A stretch of 41,006 nt of DNA from positions 1 to 41,006 of the forward strand of contig CAJFJV010000016.1 of NCBI GenBank assembly GCA_904384225.1, in the 5' to 3' direction. The DNA comes from an uncultured Oscillospiraceae bacterium (GTDB taxonomy: Bacteria; Bacillota; Clostridia; Oscillospirales; Ruminococcaceae). The notes under the pieces were generated by a model. The model saw only the letters and a list, made by a program, of their open reading frames with translations, had not been told where the DNA came from and did no database searches. Positions 1-7,665 of this stretch are shown piece by piece (positions within the stretch are counted from its first letter, which is position 1; every line of letters begins with the position of its first letter). Position numbers and translations under genes: made by a program.

Positions 1-53
1 TAAAGGGCTTGCCGCCTGCAATTCACAGACAACAAGCCCTTTCAGCTGCTTGA
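1..53 (+). CDS. IS3-family transposase OrfB, C-terminal fragment
   Basis: In the frame starting at base 3 the sequence encodes KGLPPAIHRQQALSAA and a TGA stop at 51-53. A tail of the type KLKGLPPxxxRxxxLxAA is typical of the DDE integrase OrfB of IS150-group elements, and the stop lies 45 bases before the IS terminus, as expected. Only 16 residues are visible; the catalytic core is outside the window. A coincidental frame is unlikely given the adjoining terminal repeat. Confidence 0.75.
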   Translation, partial: KGLPPAIHRQQALSAA

Positions 54-98
54 ACAATTTTTGATAGAAATATTGTCTAACTTTTTGGGGTCACTTCA
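1..98 (+). mobile_element. IS3-family (IS150-like) insertion sequence, right end only
   Basis: The stretch ends at 98 with an IS right terminus: TGTCTAAC at 74-81, then GGGG and a terminal TTCA. This matches, as an inverted repeat with some mismatches, the IS left end at 40908-40925 of this window (TGAACTGCACCCC, TTAGACA). Inside it lies the last part of an OrfB transposase on the plus strand. The element has inserted into the downstream half of an ABC exporter gene; the IS terminal bases supply that gene's new stop codon. The rest of the IS lies outside the window, so target duplication and copy identity cannot be checked. Confidence 0.85.
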
Positions 99-647
99 CA
101 GCCACACGCTGATATAAAGCATGCAAATAAACACCGCAGCAATGGTAAACACCGACGAGATAAGCTGTGCCATAGATTGGGCAATCATCTGACGAAGTGT
201 ATCGGTATCGTTGGTGTAAAGGCTCATAATATCGCCATGAGTACGTGTATCAAATGTACGGATCGGAAGCCTTTGCATTTTTTCAAACATTTCATCCCGG
301 ATTTTTTTAAGGGTTCCCTGGGCTATTGTGACCATGACCCGATTATAAAACAAAGTGGAAATAATGCCAATCAAATAAATACTCCCAATCACTATAAGGG
401 CCTTTAGCAGATTGTGAAACACAGGTACCGATGAACCAAGCAGAGGCACAATATAGTCATCAATCAGTGATTGCAGGAAGAGCGAAGAAGCAGCAGAGGC
501 AACAGCACTTAACAAGATACAAATCACTACAAAAACCAGTTGACCTTTATAATCTCTCATATAAGAAAGCAATCTGCCAAGTGTTTTTAAGTCGAATCCA
601 GCATTTTGCGGCGTGCCAATCACAGGCCTTTTTTCTTTCTTATTCAT
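96..647 (-). pseudogene. ABC exporter permease-ATPase, truncated by IS insertion
   Basis: The second gene of a heterodimeric ABC exporter pair. Start ATG at 647 (MNKKEKRP) with AAAGGAGA upstream; it overlaps the end of the preceding ABC gene (stop at 640), so the two were translationally coupled. The surviving 183 residues cover the cytoplasmic N-terminus and the first three or so membrane helices of the type-1 exporter transmembrane domain, including the loop with RLPIRTFDTRTHGDIMS, the conserved coupling-helix region of this family. The expected length is about 600 residues. The remainder, including the whole ATPase domain, is lost at the IS junction (98), where the IS terminal bases create a TGA. 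It cannot be a functional transporter subunit. Confidence 0.9.
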
Positions 648-2389
648 TTTCACCGTCTCCTTTCTTCTGTGATGCATAGACCTCACGATAAATAGCGCAA
701 TTTTTCAAAAGCTCCTCGTGCTTTCCGATAGCAACTATCTTGCCATCGTCCAAAACGATGATTTGGTCTGCATGCTGCACAGAGCTTACACGTTGGGCAA
801 TAATAATTTTTGTGGTATCAGGAATATACTCCGCAAAGGATTTTTGGATAAATGCGTCTGTTTTGGTATCTACCGCGCTGGTAGAATCATCCAAAATCAA
901 AATCTTAGGCTTTTTCAAGAGTGCGCGTGCAATGCAAAGACGCTGTTTCTGATCACCCGATATATTTGTTCCGCCTTGCTCAATATGCGTGGCATATTTA
1001 TCGGGAAAAGCCCTTATAAATTCGTTGGCACAGGCCAGACGGCAGGCGTGCTCTATTTCTTCATCGGTTGCAGCTTCATTGCCCCAACACAAATTTTCTT
1101 TAATGGTACCTGAAAAAAGCTCATTTTTCTGAAGAACCATAGCAACAGCGTTTCGTAAGGTGTTAAGGTCATAATCTCTGACGTCGATGCCGCCTATGGT
1201 AATTCTGCCGTTTGTAACATCGTAAAGGCGGGGGATTAATTGTACGAGGCTTGATTTAGAAGATCCCGTTCCACCGATAATGCCGACCGTTTCACCTGAA
1301 GCAATCGAAAGATTGATGTTATCCAGCACTCTTTTATCTGCTTTTGAAGCATAGATGAAATCTACATTTTCAAAGCGAATAGAACCGTCTTGCACGACCG
1401 TTTGTGGATTGTCGGGATTTAAAATATCTGTTTTTTCTTCTAATATTTCTGCGATACGGCGGCCGGACGCAAGGGAGATGGTCAGCATAGCAAAAATCAT
1501 GGAAAGCATCATAAGGCTCGTCAGGATCTGCGTTGCATAGGAAAACAGAGCTGTCAAATCGCCTGTTGTCATTCCCAAAGCAGCATTGTTTCCGCTTGCC
1601 ACAATCGCTTTAGCACCGATCCATGAAATCAGTATCATGCAAGCATACATAAAAAACTACATAATTGGGGAATTTAGAGCAAGCAGTCTTTCTCCCTTGG
1701 CAAAATCATCATATATACTTTTGGATATACCTTTAAATTTGTTAATTTCATAATCTTCACGGTTAAAGGATTTTACTACGCGGATGCCCCGCGCATTTTC
1801 CTGCACGACATTGTTAAGGCAGTCATATGTGTGAAAAACACGGTTGAAAACAGGACTTACTTTTTTTACAATTAAAAGCAGCAGTACTGCCATAACCGGT
1901 ATAACGGCAAGGAAAATCCACGCAATGGTGCCATTGATGCGAAAGGATACAATCATTGAAAAGATAAGCATAACAGGTCCCCTGATTGCCATGCGGATGA
2001 GCATTTGATAGGCATTTTGAATATTTGAACGTCCGTTGTCAAACGGGTTACGATAGAAGATGTTGAAAACTTATCAATGTTAGAAAAGGCAAAGGTTTGC
2101 ACATTATCATACATATCCTGTCGCAGATTGGCAGAAAATCCAACAGAGGCTTTGGCGGCAATGTGCGCCGATAATACACCGGTAATAAGCTGAAAAACAG
2201 CAAATATCAAAAGAGCAATTCCGTATTTCCATACGCTGTTCATATCGCCGAGATCAATACCTTTGTCAATCATTTCCGCCATGCAGAGCGGTATAATAAT
2301 TTCAAAAGCCGCTTCAAGTATGGACAAAAAAATTGCAAGTACAGAACTTTTTTATATTCACGCAGGCTCCGAGCCAGTGTTCTAATCAT
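640..2389 (-). pseudogene. ABC exporter permease-ATPase, decayed by frameshifts and a nonsense codon
   Basis: The ATG at 2389 has AGGAGGAAAC directly upstream and opens MIRTLARSLREYKK. The reading frame is then broken three times: an apparent one-base loss near 2335-2345 (before SILEAAFE), another near 2022-2030 (after RLTTDV), and an in-frame TAG at 1657-1659 within ALNSPIM-stop-FFMYACM. Together the pieces make a full-length type-1 exporter: six-helix transmembrane domain, then an ATPase domain. That domain is itself damaged: Walker A reads GGTGSSKSS (usual GxGxGKS) and the signature reads NISGDQKQR (usual LSGGQ-like). Walker B (ILILDDSTSAVD) is intact. Accumulated lesions in one gene, beside intact neighbours, argue for real decay rather than sequencing error. 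Confidence 0.9.
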
Positions 2390-2405
2390 AGTTTCCTCCT
2401 CTTTG

Positions 2406-2419
2406 TGTAGCATGCTACA
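2406..2419. promoter_or_regulatory. MarR operator copy 2, upstream of ABC genes
   Basis: Perfect 14-base palindrome TGTAGCATGCTACA, 17 bases upstream of the ABC gene start at 2389. The identical word, within 18 shared bases (2406-2423 and 2900-2917), occurs at the marR promoter, so both are very probably sites for the MarR protein encoded between them. Confidence 0.85.
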
Positions 2420-2431
2420 TATTGAATTTAA

Positions 2432-2459
2432 AGAACAGCCGAAGCATTTCGGCTGTTCT
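2432..2459 (-). terminator. Hairpin at the end of marR
   Basis: Perfect 12-base stem AGAACAGCCGAA / TTCGGCTGTTCT with a four-base loop, overlapping the marR stop codon and followed on the minus strand by TTTAAATT. The T tract is short, so this may be a partial terminator or attenuator that reduces read-through from marR into the ABC genes. Confidence 0.6.
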
Positions 2460-2880
2460 ATTCTAAATTGTTATAGATGGTCAATAGCATTTGTTTTAGT
2501 TTTTCTGTTTCCTCTTCTGAAAGTGAAGCAAGAAGTCTTCTTTCATTAGATAAAATTTGTTGCTCCATCTCCTCTCCCAAAGTTTTGGCCTGCTCTGTCA
2601 GAGCCACAATTTTATTTCTCTTGTCTGTTTCATCTACCCAACAATGAAGATGTCCGTTTTGCTCCATGCGTGTAATAATGCCCACTACAGTAGGATGAGA
2701 AACCTCTAAAAAATTTTCAATTTCTTTTTGTGTAGCCTGACCGCCACAGCTATCTAAAAAAGCCAGCACACGGCTTTGCGATAAGGTCAAGTTTAATTGC
2801 TTTAGTTCAGCATCCGCTTTTACCTTTAACCTATCGTTAATATTTTTGATTAAATAACCGACGTCTTTCTGAGGCAGCAC
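2458..2880 (-). CDS. MarR-family transcriptional regulator
   Basis: A 140-residue protein with MarR organisation: N-terminal dimerisation helix (YLIKNINDRLKVKADAEL), winged helix-turn-helix around residues 30-95 (LTLSQSRVLAFL, TQKEIENFLEVSHPTVVGII, then the wing VDETDKRNKIVALT), and a long C-terminal dimerisation helix. The start is GTG at 2880 with AGGAGGAG upstream. MarR proteins bind palindromes as dimers and are usually released by small phenolic or drug-like ligands; a MarR gene ahead of an ABC exporter pair is a standard multidrug-efflux arrangement. Its own promoter carries a perfect palindrome just downstream of the -10, so autorepression is likely. The gene looks intact although its target transporter is dead. 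Confidence 0.9.
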   Translation of the reverse strand: MLPQKDVGYLIKNINDRLKVKADAELKQLNLTLSQSRVLAFLDSCGGQATQKEIENFLEVSHPTVVGIITRMEQNGHLHCWVDETDKRNKIVALTEQAKTLGEEMEQQILSNERRLLASLSEEETEKLKQMLLTIYNNLE

Positions 2881-2898
2881 AAATTTCTCCTCCTAAAC

Positions 2899-2914
2899 AT
2901 GTAGCATGCTACAT
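2899..2914. promoter_or_regulatory. MarR operator copy 1 at the marR promoter
   Basis: Perfect 16-base palindrome ATGTAGCATGCTACAT, directly abutting the -10 box (2915-2920), so it covers the transcription start of the minus-strand marR promoter. Binding here would block RNA polymerase. Confidence 0.88.
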
Positions 2915-2943
2915 ATTATAGTGTGCAGTTTGTGATTTGTCAA
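2915..2943 (-). promoter_or_regulatory. Consensus sigma-A promoter of marR
   Basis: TTGACA at 2938-2943 and TATAAT at 2915-2920 (minus strand) with exactly 17 bases between. Both hexamers are perfect consensus, as expected for a promoter kept in check by a repressor. Confidence 0.9.
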
Positions 2944-3630
2944 GTGGATTTAAAGGTTTTCATGCTGCATTTTGCAGCGATAGAGAACTTCCCATATCAT
3001 CTGTTTGTTCGAATAATGATTTCATTGCGGTTTTTCCAAATATAAATTATAGATTTTTTTGCAATATACCTATCTATTATCTTTATATCTATTTTAAACT
3101 TTTGTTATGATACTTGACTATAGAACGCAGCTCTTCTTTTTTGTATTGGATTGGCTTTACCGGCTGCGGAGCTGCATAAAAAGGCTTAGCTTTAAATGTC
3201 GGATGCAGCGAGGTGCTAACCATATCCTTTCGATGATAATAGATTTTCCGCTAAAATGGCGCTTGTTTGCTTAAGGCTGTGATTAAATAAGAGAAGCGGA
3301 ATAAAATTCAAGGGCCTTTGAGAAACTTGCCGACAATGGGTCTTGAACAAATGGGACATTACGAATTGTAAAATATACATGTTAGATGCGTAAAAAAGAA
3401 CTGGCGTTCTAACGGTTTTCCACCGGTGATGTTGAAAACCAACCTTGATTTTTGCGGTTTTCCACGTTTTCAACATTCGCTTCGTTGAAAACGTGGAAAA
3501 ATACCCACTGTAATACGCAGCATTTTAATGGCAATATACGCAATTTACTGTTTGTGGAAAATGGGTAGAAGAGGCTGAATAGGAAAGGAAGAATTTTTCT
3601 TTTTTGTTTGGCTGTTAAGAGGGCTGTCTC
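2944..3630. other. Gene-free region between marR and zapA
   Basis: No open frame here has a ribosome site or a recognisable protein. Its one structured part is the nonamer cluster and perfect hairpin at 3416-3561, described separately; the rest (2944-3415) shows nothing I can identify. Confidence 0.6.
3416..3561. repeat. Cluster of seven DnaA-box-like nonamers with a 17-base-pair hairpin
   Basis: Nonamers of the form TTTTC(C/A)AC(A/G/C) occur on the plus strand at 3416, 3458 and 3467 and on the minus strand at 3430-3438, 3483-3491, 3492-3500 and 3553-3561. The pairs 3458/3467 and 3483/3492 are directly abutting and mirror each other, producing a perfect 17-base inverted repeat (3458-3474 and 3484-3500) with a nine-base loop. 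The words differ from the DnaA box TTATCCACA by one to three bases. No T tract follows, so it is not a simple terminator. Confidence 0.55.
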
Positions 3631-3659
3631 TTTACAAAAGAACGCGCTTGTACTATACT
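3631..3659 (+). promoter_or_regulatory. Sigma-A promoter of the zapA operon
   Basis: TTTACA at 3631-3636, a 17-base spacer, TATACT at 3654-3659; the zapA start follows 57 bases later. Confidence 0.75.
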
Positions 3660-3715
3660 TAAAGATATCATCAAACGCGCTCAAGTCCTGCGCAGACGAA
3701 TGGAGGAAGTGTTGT

Positions 3716-4096
3716 ATGAACCGGATTAAAATTATCCTGGCAGGGAAAGAGTATACCATTCAGACGGAAGAAAGCGGAAGCTATGTAAAACAGCTTGCCG
3801 AATCTTTGAATAAGAAAATAGAAGAATTCATGCAGGAAAATGAGTCAGTTTCCATGACAAGCGCAAGTATGCTGGTAGCTTTGGGCTTGATGGACGACTG
3901 TATAAAGGCGTCAAGCGATAAAGATAATCTGCGAAAACAGGTTATCGATTATCTGGAAGAGGCAACACGTTCCCGCACGGAAATTACGGAGCTCAAAAAA
4001 GAACTCAGCGCTTTGCGTGAGAAAAATGCAATGCTTGAAATGAAGCTTTTAACGTTTGAAGGAAACGATAAGAATGAAGAGCAAACCAGCCTTTAA
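3716..4096 (+). CDS. zapA: Cell division protein ZapA
   Basis: A 126-residue protein. The N-terminal 45 residues (NRIKIILAGKEYTIQ, SYVKQLAESLNKKI) are the ZapA globular domain; residues from about 65 form a long coiled coil (KDNLRKQVIDYLEEA, ELKKELSALREKNAMLEMK). ZapA forms dimers and tetramers that cross-link FtsZ filaments and promote Z-ring assembly at midcell in the cytoplasm. The ATG at 3716 is chosen because GGAGG lies about ten bases upstream and the family begins with the short lysine/valine-rich strand; a longer frame reading back to 3608 has no ribosome site. The 3' end overlaps the U32 gene by 23 bases, a common pairing in Clostridia. Confidence 0.92.
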   Translation: MNRIKIILAGKEYTIQTEESGSYVKQLAESLNKKIEEFMQENESVSMTSASMLVALGLMDDCIKASSDKDNLRKQVIDYLEEATRSRTEITELKKELSALREKNAMLEMKLLTFEGNDKNEEQTSL

Positions 4097-6152
4097 GCCA
4101 GAGCTTTTACTGCCGGCAGGCGGGATGGAGGCTGTCATTGCAGCTGTGCAGAACGGCGCAGACGCAGTGTATTTAGGAGGAAAACAGTTTTCTGCACGGC
4201 AGAATGCTGAAAATTTTGATGAAGAATCGCTGGAACAAGCGGTTTCATACTGTAAAGCACGGGGTGTTAAGGTTTATCAGACACTTAACACCCTTCTTTT
4301 TGACACGCAGCTGCAAGAAGTGGAACAAGCAATCAGGCGTGCGTGCCGTATTGGGGTTGATGCTTTTATTGTTCAGGATTGGGGCGCAGTAGAAATGATC
4401 AGAAAGACAGCGCCCGCAATGCCGATACACGGTTCTACCCAAATGTCTGTGCACACCCCGGCCGGCGCACGCCTGCTGAAGACGGCCGGCTTATCGCGGA
4501 TTGTATTGGCCCGTGAAATGGAGATAAGTGAAATACGTGAAGTTTGCGAAAGTGTGGATATTGAAACCGAGGTGTTTATCCACGGTGCGCTATGTATGTC
4601 TGTTTCGGGTCAGTGTTATTTAAGCGGGATGTTGGGGACGCGCAGCGGAAACAGGGGCGCGTGTGCAGGAACGTGCCGGCTTCCCTTCTCTTTGCACAAA
4701 AAGCGGGAAGAATATGCATTATCATTAAAAGACCTTTGCGCGCAAAAGCAGCTTGCTGCATTGTGCGAAATGGGTGTTTCCTCGCTTAAAGTAGAAGGGC
4801 GTATGAAACGCCCTGAATATGTTGCGGCAGCTGCGCGCGCCTATCGCAGCGCTTTGGATCACCAAGACGGTGATTTCGATACTCTTCGCGCCGTATTTTC
4901 AAGAAGCGGCTTTACGGATGGATATCTCAGCGGGAAACGGGATCGTGCAATGTTCGGTGTGCGGCAGAAGGAGGATGTGGTTTCAGCTACAGACAGGCTT
5001 CATCGCAAACTCCGCGCAACGTATCAAACAGAAAACGGCCGTGTTTTATTGTCCCTGCACGCGGCGATCCGCAAAGGCCATCCTGTTGTTGTTACAGCGT
5101 ACGATAGAGACGGCCATGTGGCTCGTACAGAGGGCGCTATACCGGAATTGGCCCAAAACCGTCCGGCTACGCAGGAATCCGTGATACGTGTTCTGTCAAA
5201 GCTTGGCGGTACGATTTTTCGGGCAGACAGCATTACAGCGGAAGTTGAGGATGGGTTGATGGTTCCGGTCGCCGCTTTGAACGCCTGCCGCCGGGACGTA
5301 TGTGAAAAGATCAACGCCTTACGAAGCTGTATTTCGGCTGTTCCCGTATCCCAGCAATCCCTGAAGCTGTCTCCTGATTTAGGGGCAAGTGCGGCTCCGC
5401 CCGTTATACGTGCTCGTTTTGCCCGTTATTCCCAGATTTCCGATGCGGCGCTTTCTGTGGCGGCGTGTTTTTCTCTTCCGATTGAGGAGGTGGTGCGCCA
5501 CAAGGAAGAGCTGGCTGCATTTCGGGACCGTGTGATGATAGAACTTCCCCGTTTGCTGTTTGGAAGAGAACAGGATATTTTAGACAGCTTAAGGGTATTG
5601 TGCCGGGATGGGTTCCGAAATGTGGTTTGTGAAAACATTGCGCATATCGCCCTTGCAAAACAATGCGGCATGGTTTTGCACGGCGGCGTATTTTTAAACT
5701 GCACCAACAGCTTAAGCGCGCAATGGCTGAGCGGACAAGGGGTCTCTTCCCTAACGCTCTCTTTTGAAATGCGTGCGCGGGATATTGCCAATATGAAAAC
5801 AGCGGTACCGCGCGGGGTGATCTCCTGTGGACGCCTGCCGCTGATGCTTTGGCGCAATTGCCCAGCCAAAACGGAAAAGGGATGTGCCGGCTGTGATCGG
5901 CAACAAGTGCTTACCGATCGTCTGGGGAAAGTTTTTCCGGTTTTCTGCATGCGGCCTTTTGGTGCGGCTATGTTAAACAGCGAGATGCTTTGGACGGCGG
6001 ATAAAACAAGAGATTTTGGTCGGATTGCTTTTGTGACATGCTATTTTACAACAGAATCCGCCGCTGTATGCGCCGATATCCTCTTCCGCCAAAAAGAAGG
6101 AGAGAAACTGTCCGGTACTTTTACACGCGGATTATATTATCGTTCAATATGA
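4074..6152 (+). CDS. U32 family peptidase / RlhA-like protein with C-terminal DUF3656-type region
   Basis: A 692-residue protein starting at ATG 4074 inside the end of zapA, with GAAGGAAACG upstream. The N-terminus PELLLPAGGMEAVIAAVQNG and the segment EVFIHGALCMSVSGQC at about residue 170 are the U32 signature; further cysteines (GNRGACAGTC, and a late RNCPAKTEKGCAGCDR) suggest a bound iron-sulfur or metal centre. Some U32 members (RlhA, TrhP) are required for prephenate-dependent hydroxylation of 23S rRNA or tRNA rather than proteolysis; others were named collagenases. The double-length form with a DUF3656-like middle is the usual clostridial version. Translational overlap with zapA points to co-expression. 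RNA modification is the more likely role, but substrate cannot be read from sequence. Confidence 0.85.
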   Translation: MKSKPAFKPELLLPAGGMEAVIAAVQNGADAVYLGGKQFSARQNAENFDEESLEQAVSYCKARGVKVYQTLNTLLFDTQLQEVEQAIRRACRIGVDAFIVQDWGAVEMIRKTAPAMPIHGSTQMSVHTPAGARLLKTAGLSRIVLAREMEISEIREVCESVDIETEVFIHGALCMSVSGQCYLSGMLGTRSGNRGACAGTCRLPFSLHKKREEYALSLKDLCAQKQLAALCEMGVSSLKVEGRMKRPEYVAAAARAYRSALDHQDGDFDTLRAVFSRSGFTDGYLSGKRDRAMFGVRQKEDVVSATDRLHRKLRATYQTENGRVLLSLHAAIRKGHPVVVTAYDRDGHVARTEGAIPELAQNRPATQESVIRVLSKLGGTIFRADSITAEVEDGLMVPVAALNACRRDVCEKINALRSCISAVPVSQQSLKLSPDLGASAAPPVIRARFARYSQISDAALSVAACFSLPIEEVVRHKEELAAFRDRVMIELPRLLFGREQDILDSLRVLCRDGFRNVVCENIAHIALAKQCGMVLHGGVFLNCTNSLSAQWLSGQGVSSLTLSFEMRARDIANMKTAVPRGVISCGRLPLMLWRNCPAKTEKGCAGCDRQQVLTDRLGKVFPVFCMRPFGAAMLNSEMLWTADKTRDFGRIAFVTCYFTTESAAVCADILFRQKEGEKLSGTFTRGLYYRSI

Positions 6153-6189
6153 ATGTAAGAGGCTTTGCTATAAGAAAGGGATGTTAAAA

Positions 6190-6627
6190 ATGAAAACACT
6201 TGCTGTAAAACGGCTGACTGATACGGCCCGCCTCCCAGCGCGCCAGACTGCGGGAAGCGCAGGGTTTGATTTGTACGCAGATATAGAGGAATGCACCATC
6301 CATCCCGGTGAGATTTTCCGTGTACCAACCGGGATTGCTATCGCGATCAGCGATATCTATACGGCAGCTTTTATTTATGCGAGAAGCGGGATTGCCTCTA
6401 AATTCGGCGTTTGCCCAGCTAACTGCGTGGGGGTAATCGACAGTGATTACCGTGGGGAAATTCAGGTGCCATTGACGAACCATGGGAAAGAGCCATTTGT
6501 AATCCGCCGAGGCGACCGAATAGCGCAGCTCCTATTTGCTCCGGTTTTCCTGCCGGAGCTTATCGAATGCGATTCGTTGGATGAAACAGTAAGGGGCGCA
6601 GGCGGCTTTGGCTCTACTGCACGATAA
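6190..6627 (+). CDS. dut: Deoxyuridine 5'-triphosphate nucleotidohydrolase (dUTPase)
   Basis: A 145-residue trimeric-type dUTPase: hydrolyses dUTP to dUMP and pyrophosphate, keeping uracil out of DNA and feeding dTMP synthesis. All five motifs are present: AGFDLYAD (1), ARSGIA (2), NCVGVIDSDYRGEI (3, with the catalytic Asp and the uracil-contacting Tyr), RGDRIAQLLF (4) and GAGGFGSTAR (5). ATG 6190 is preferred over 6181 because AAAGGG ends right at 6180, which suits a start nine bases on. It follows the U32 gene by 37 bases in the same transcription direction. Confidence 0.95.
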   Translation: MKTLAVKRLTDTARLPARQTAGSAGFDLYADIEECTIHPGEIFRVPTGIAIAISDIYTAAFIYARSGIASKFGVCPANCVGVIDSDYRGEIQVPLTNHGKEPFVIRRGDRIAQLLFAPVFLPELIECDSLDETVRGAGGFGSTAR

Positions 6628-6639
6628 GGAGGGTGCCCT

Positions 6640-6909
6640 TTGAAGTGGAAAAAGACGCTGATATTTGTCCTGTTTCTGCTGGCCGGCATTGTACTCGGCA
6701 CGCTCTTAACGTCTTTATGTGCTTCTGTCTCTTTTTTAAGCTGGCTTACAGCGGGTGTGCAGATTGGTGTTGGCGTACCGGAACCCATATTGTTGGATAT
6801 TGCTGTTTTTCAGCTGTCCTTTGGTTTTGCCATAGATATTAATATTATTAAAATCGTATGTATTCTGGCTTGTATATGGCTATACAAAATTTTTTCGAAG
6901 GGGATTTGA
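6640..6909 (+). CDS. Small membrane protein, DUF4321-like
   Basis: An 89-residue protein starting with TTG at 6640 behind a strong AGGAGGG. It has an N-terminal membrane helix (LIFVLFLLAGIVLGTLLTSL) and a C-terminal one (IIKIVCILACIWLYKIF), with a Phe/Ile-rich middle including LSFGFAIDIN. Proteins of this kind are found between housekeeping genes just upstream of maf-mreB in many Clostridia and are grouped as DUF4321; no biochemical role is known. Location suggests a link to envelope or division functions, which is only an inference. It is tightly packed between dut (12 bases) and maf (2 bases). Confidence 0.75.
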   Translation: MKWKKTLIFVLFLLAGIVLGTLLTSLCASVSFLSWLTAGVQIGVGVPEPILLDIAVFQLSFGFAIDINIIKIVCILACIWLYKIFSKGI

Positions 6910-6911
6910 CC

Positions 6912-7505
6912 ATGAAATGGATTCTTGCTTCGCAATCTCCCAGACGCAGAGAGCTTTTTTCCCTTATTGCAGCAGATTTTGAGATCCGTTCCCCTGCTTT
7001 TGACGAAAATAGCGTAACTGCCGACACGCCAAAGAAGCTGACAATGCTGCTGGCGCAGAAAAAGGCGGAATCCATACCGCGTGCAGAGGAGGAAGCTGTT
7101 GTAGGCTGTGATACAGTTGTTGCCATGGGAAATGAAGTGCTGGGAAAACCGGAAAACAGGGAAGATGCGAAAAGGATGCTTACTTTGCTTTCCGGCAAGA
7201 CGCATGCGGTCTATACCGGGGTTTGCATATTGTACAGGGAAAAAAAGATTATTTTTGCAGAACAGACTGACGTAACGTTTTTTTCTCTTTCAAATGAAGA
7301 AATCGAGGCATATCTTGATTCCGAGGAACCATATGATAAAGCCGGTGCCTATGGGATTCAAGGGAAAGCAGCACTGTTTGTCGAAAGGATATCGGGAGAC
7401 TATTACAATGTGGTGGGCCTTCCGGTTGCGCGGCTTGCCAGGACGCTTTGCGGCGAATTCCGGCAAGAAGATACGAATATCCAAAAAATCGGCGAAAAAC
7501 GCTGA
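6912..7505 (+). CDS. maf: Maf family nucleoside triphosphate pyrophosphatase
   Basis: A 197-residue protein with the Maf fingerprint: LASQSPRRRELF at residues 4-15, the motif VVGCDTVV, LGKPENREDAKRML, SGKTHAVYTGV, EPYDKAGAYGIQGKAALFVERISGDYYNVVGLPV. Maf proteins hydrolyse non-canonical or modified NTPs (dTTP/UTP or methylated bases) to monophosphates; overproduction blocks septation in Bacillus subtilis. The ATG at 6912 has AAGGGG eight bases upstream and gives the canonical N-terminus. Position ahead of mreB is conserved widely in Bacillota. The exact substrate class is not decided by what I can see, although the QG/KA-type residues fit the dTTP/UTP subgroup. Confidence 0.93.
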   Translation: MKWILASQSPRRRELFSLIAADFEIRSPAFDENSVTADTPKKLTMLLAQKKAESIPRAEEEAVVGCDTVVAMGNEVLGKPENREDAKRMLTLLSGKTHAVYTGVCILYREKKIIFAEQTDVTFFSLSNEEIEAYLDSEEPYDKAGAYGIQGKAALFVERISGDYYNVVGLPVARLARTLCGEFRQEDTNIQKIGEKR

Positions 7506-7524
7506 AAAATTCACAAATTAACGG

Positions 7525-7553
7525 TTGAGAAACCAACGGCGGCGGGGTATAAT
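7525..7553 (+). promoter_or_regulatory. Sigma-A promoter upstream of mreB
   Basis: TTGAGA at 7525-7530, a 17-base spacer and TATAAT at 7548-7553. This gives mreB a promoter of its own within the 160-base gap after maf. Confidence 0.8.
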
Positions 7554-7665
7554 AAAAATAACCGCAGGCTGTTTTACATGGTGTTTCTGTGTGGGAAGAA
7601 ATCATCCGTGCGCAATCGGCAGATACCTTACAGCTGCGAAGACTACATTTATTTTGGAGGGCGCT

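Noticed and set aside
3458-3500. Rho-independent terminator reading of the 17-base-pair hairpin
   Set aside because: Neither strand has a T tract after the stem, no gene ends nearby on the plus strand, and the stem is made of repeated nonamers.
3216-3759. Two minus-strand frames upstream of and into zapA
   Set aside because: No start signals or recognisable domains, and one runs antisense into zapA.
7525-7665. Longer MreB N-terminus from 7525
   Set aside because: The extra 47 residues are unlike any MreB, include the promoter itself, and the ribosome site is before 7666.
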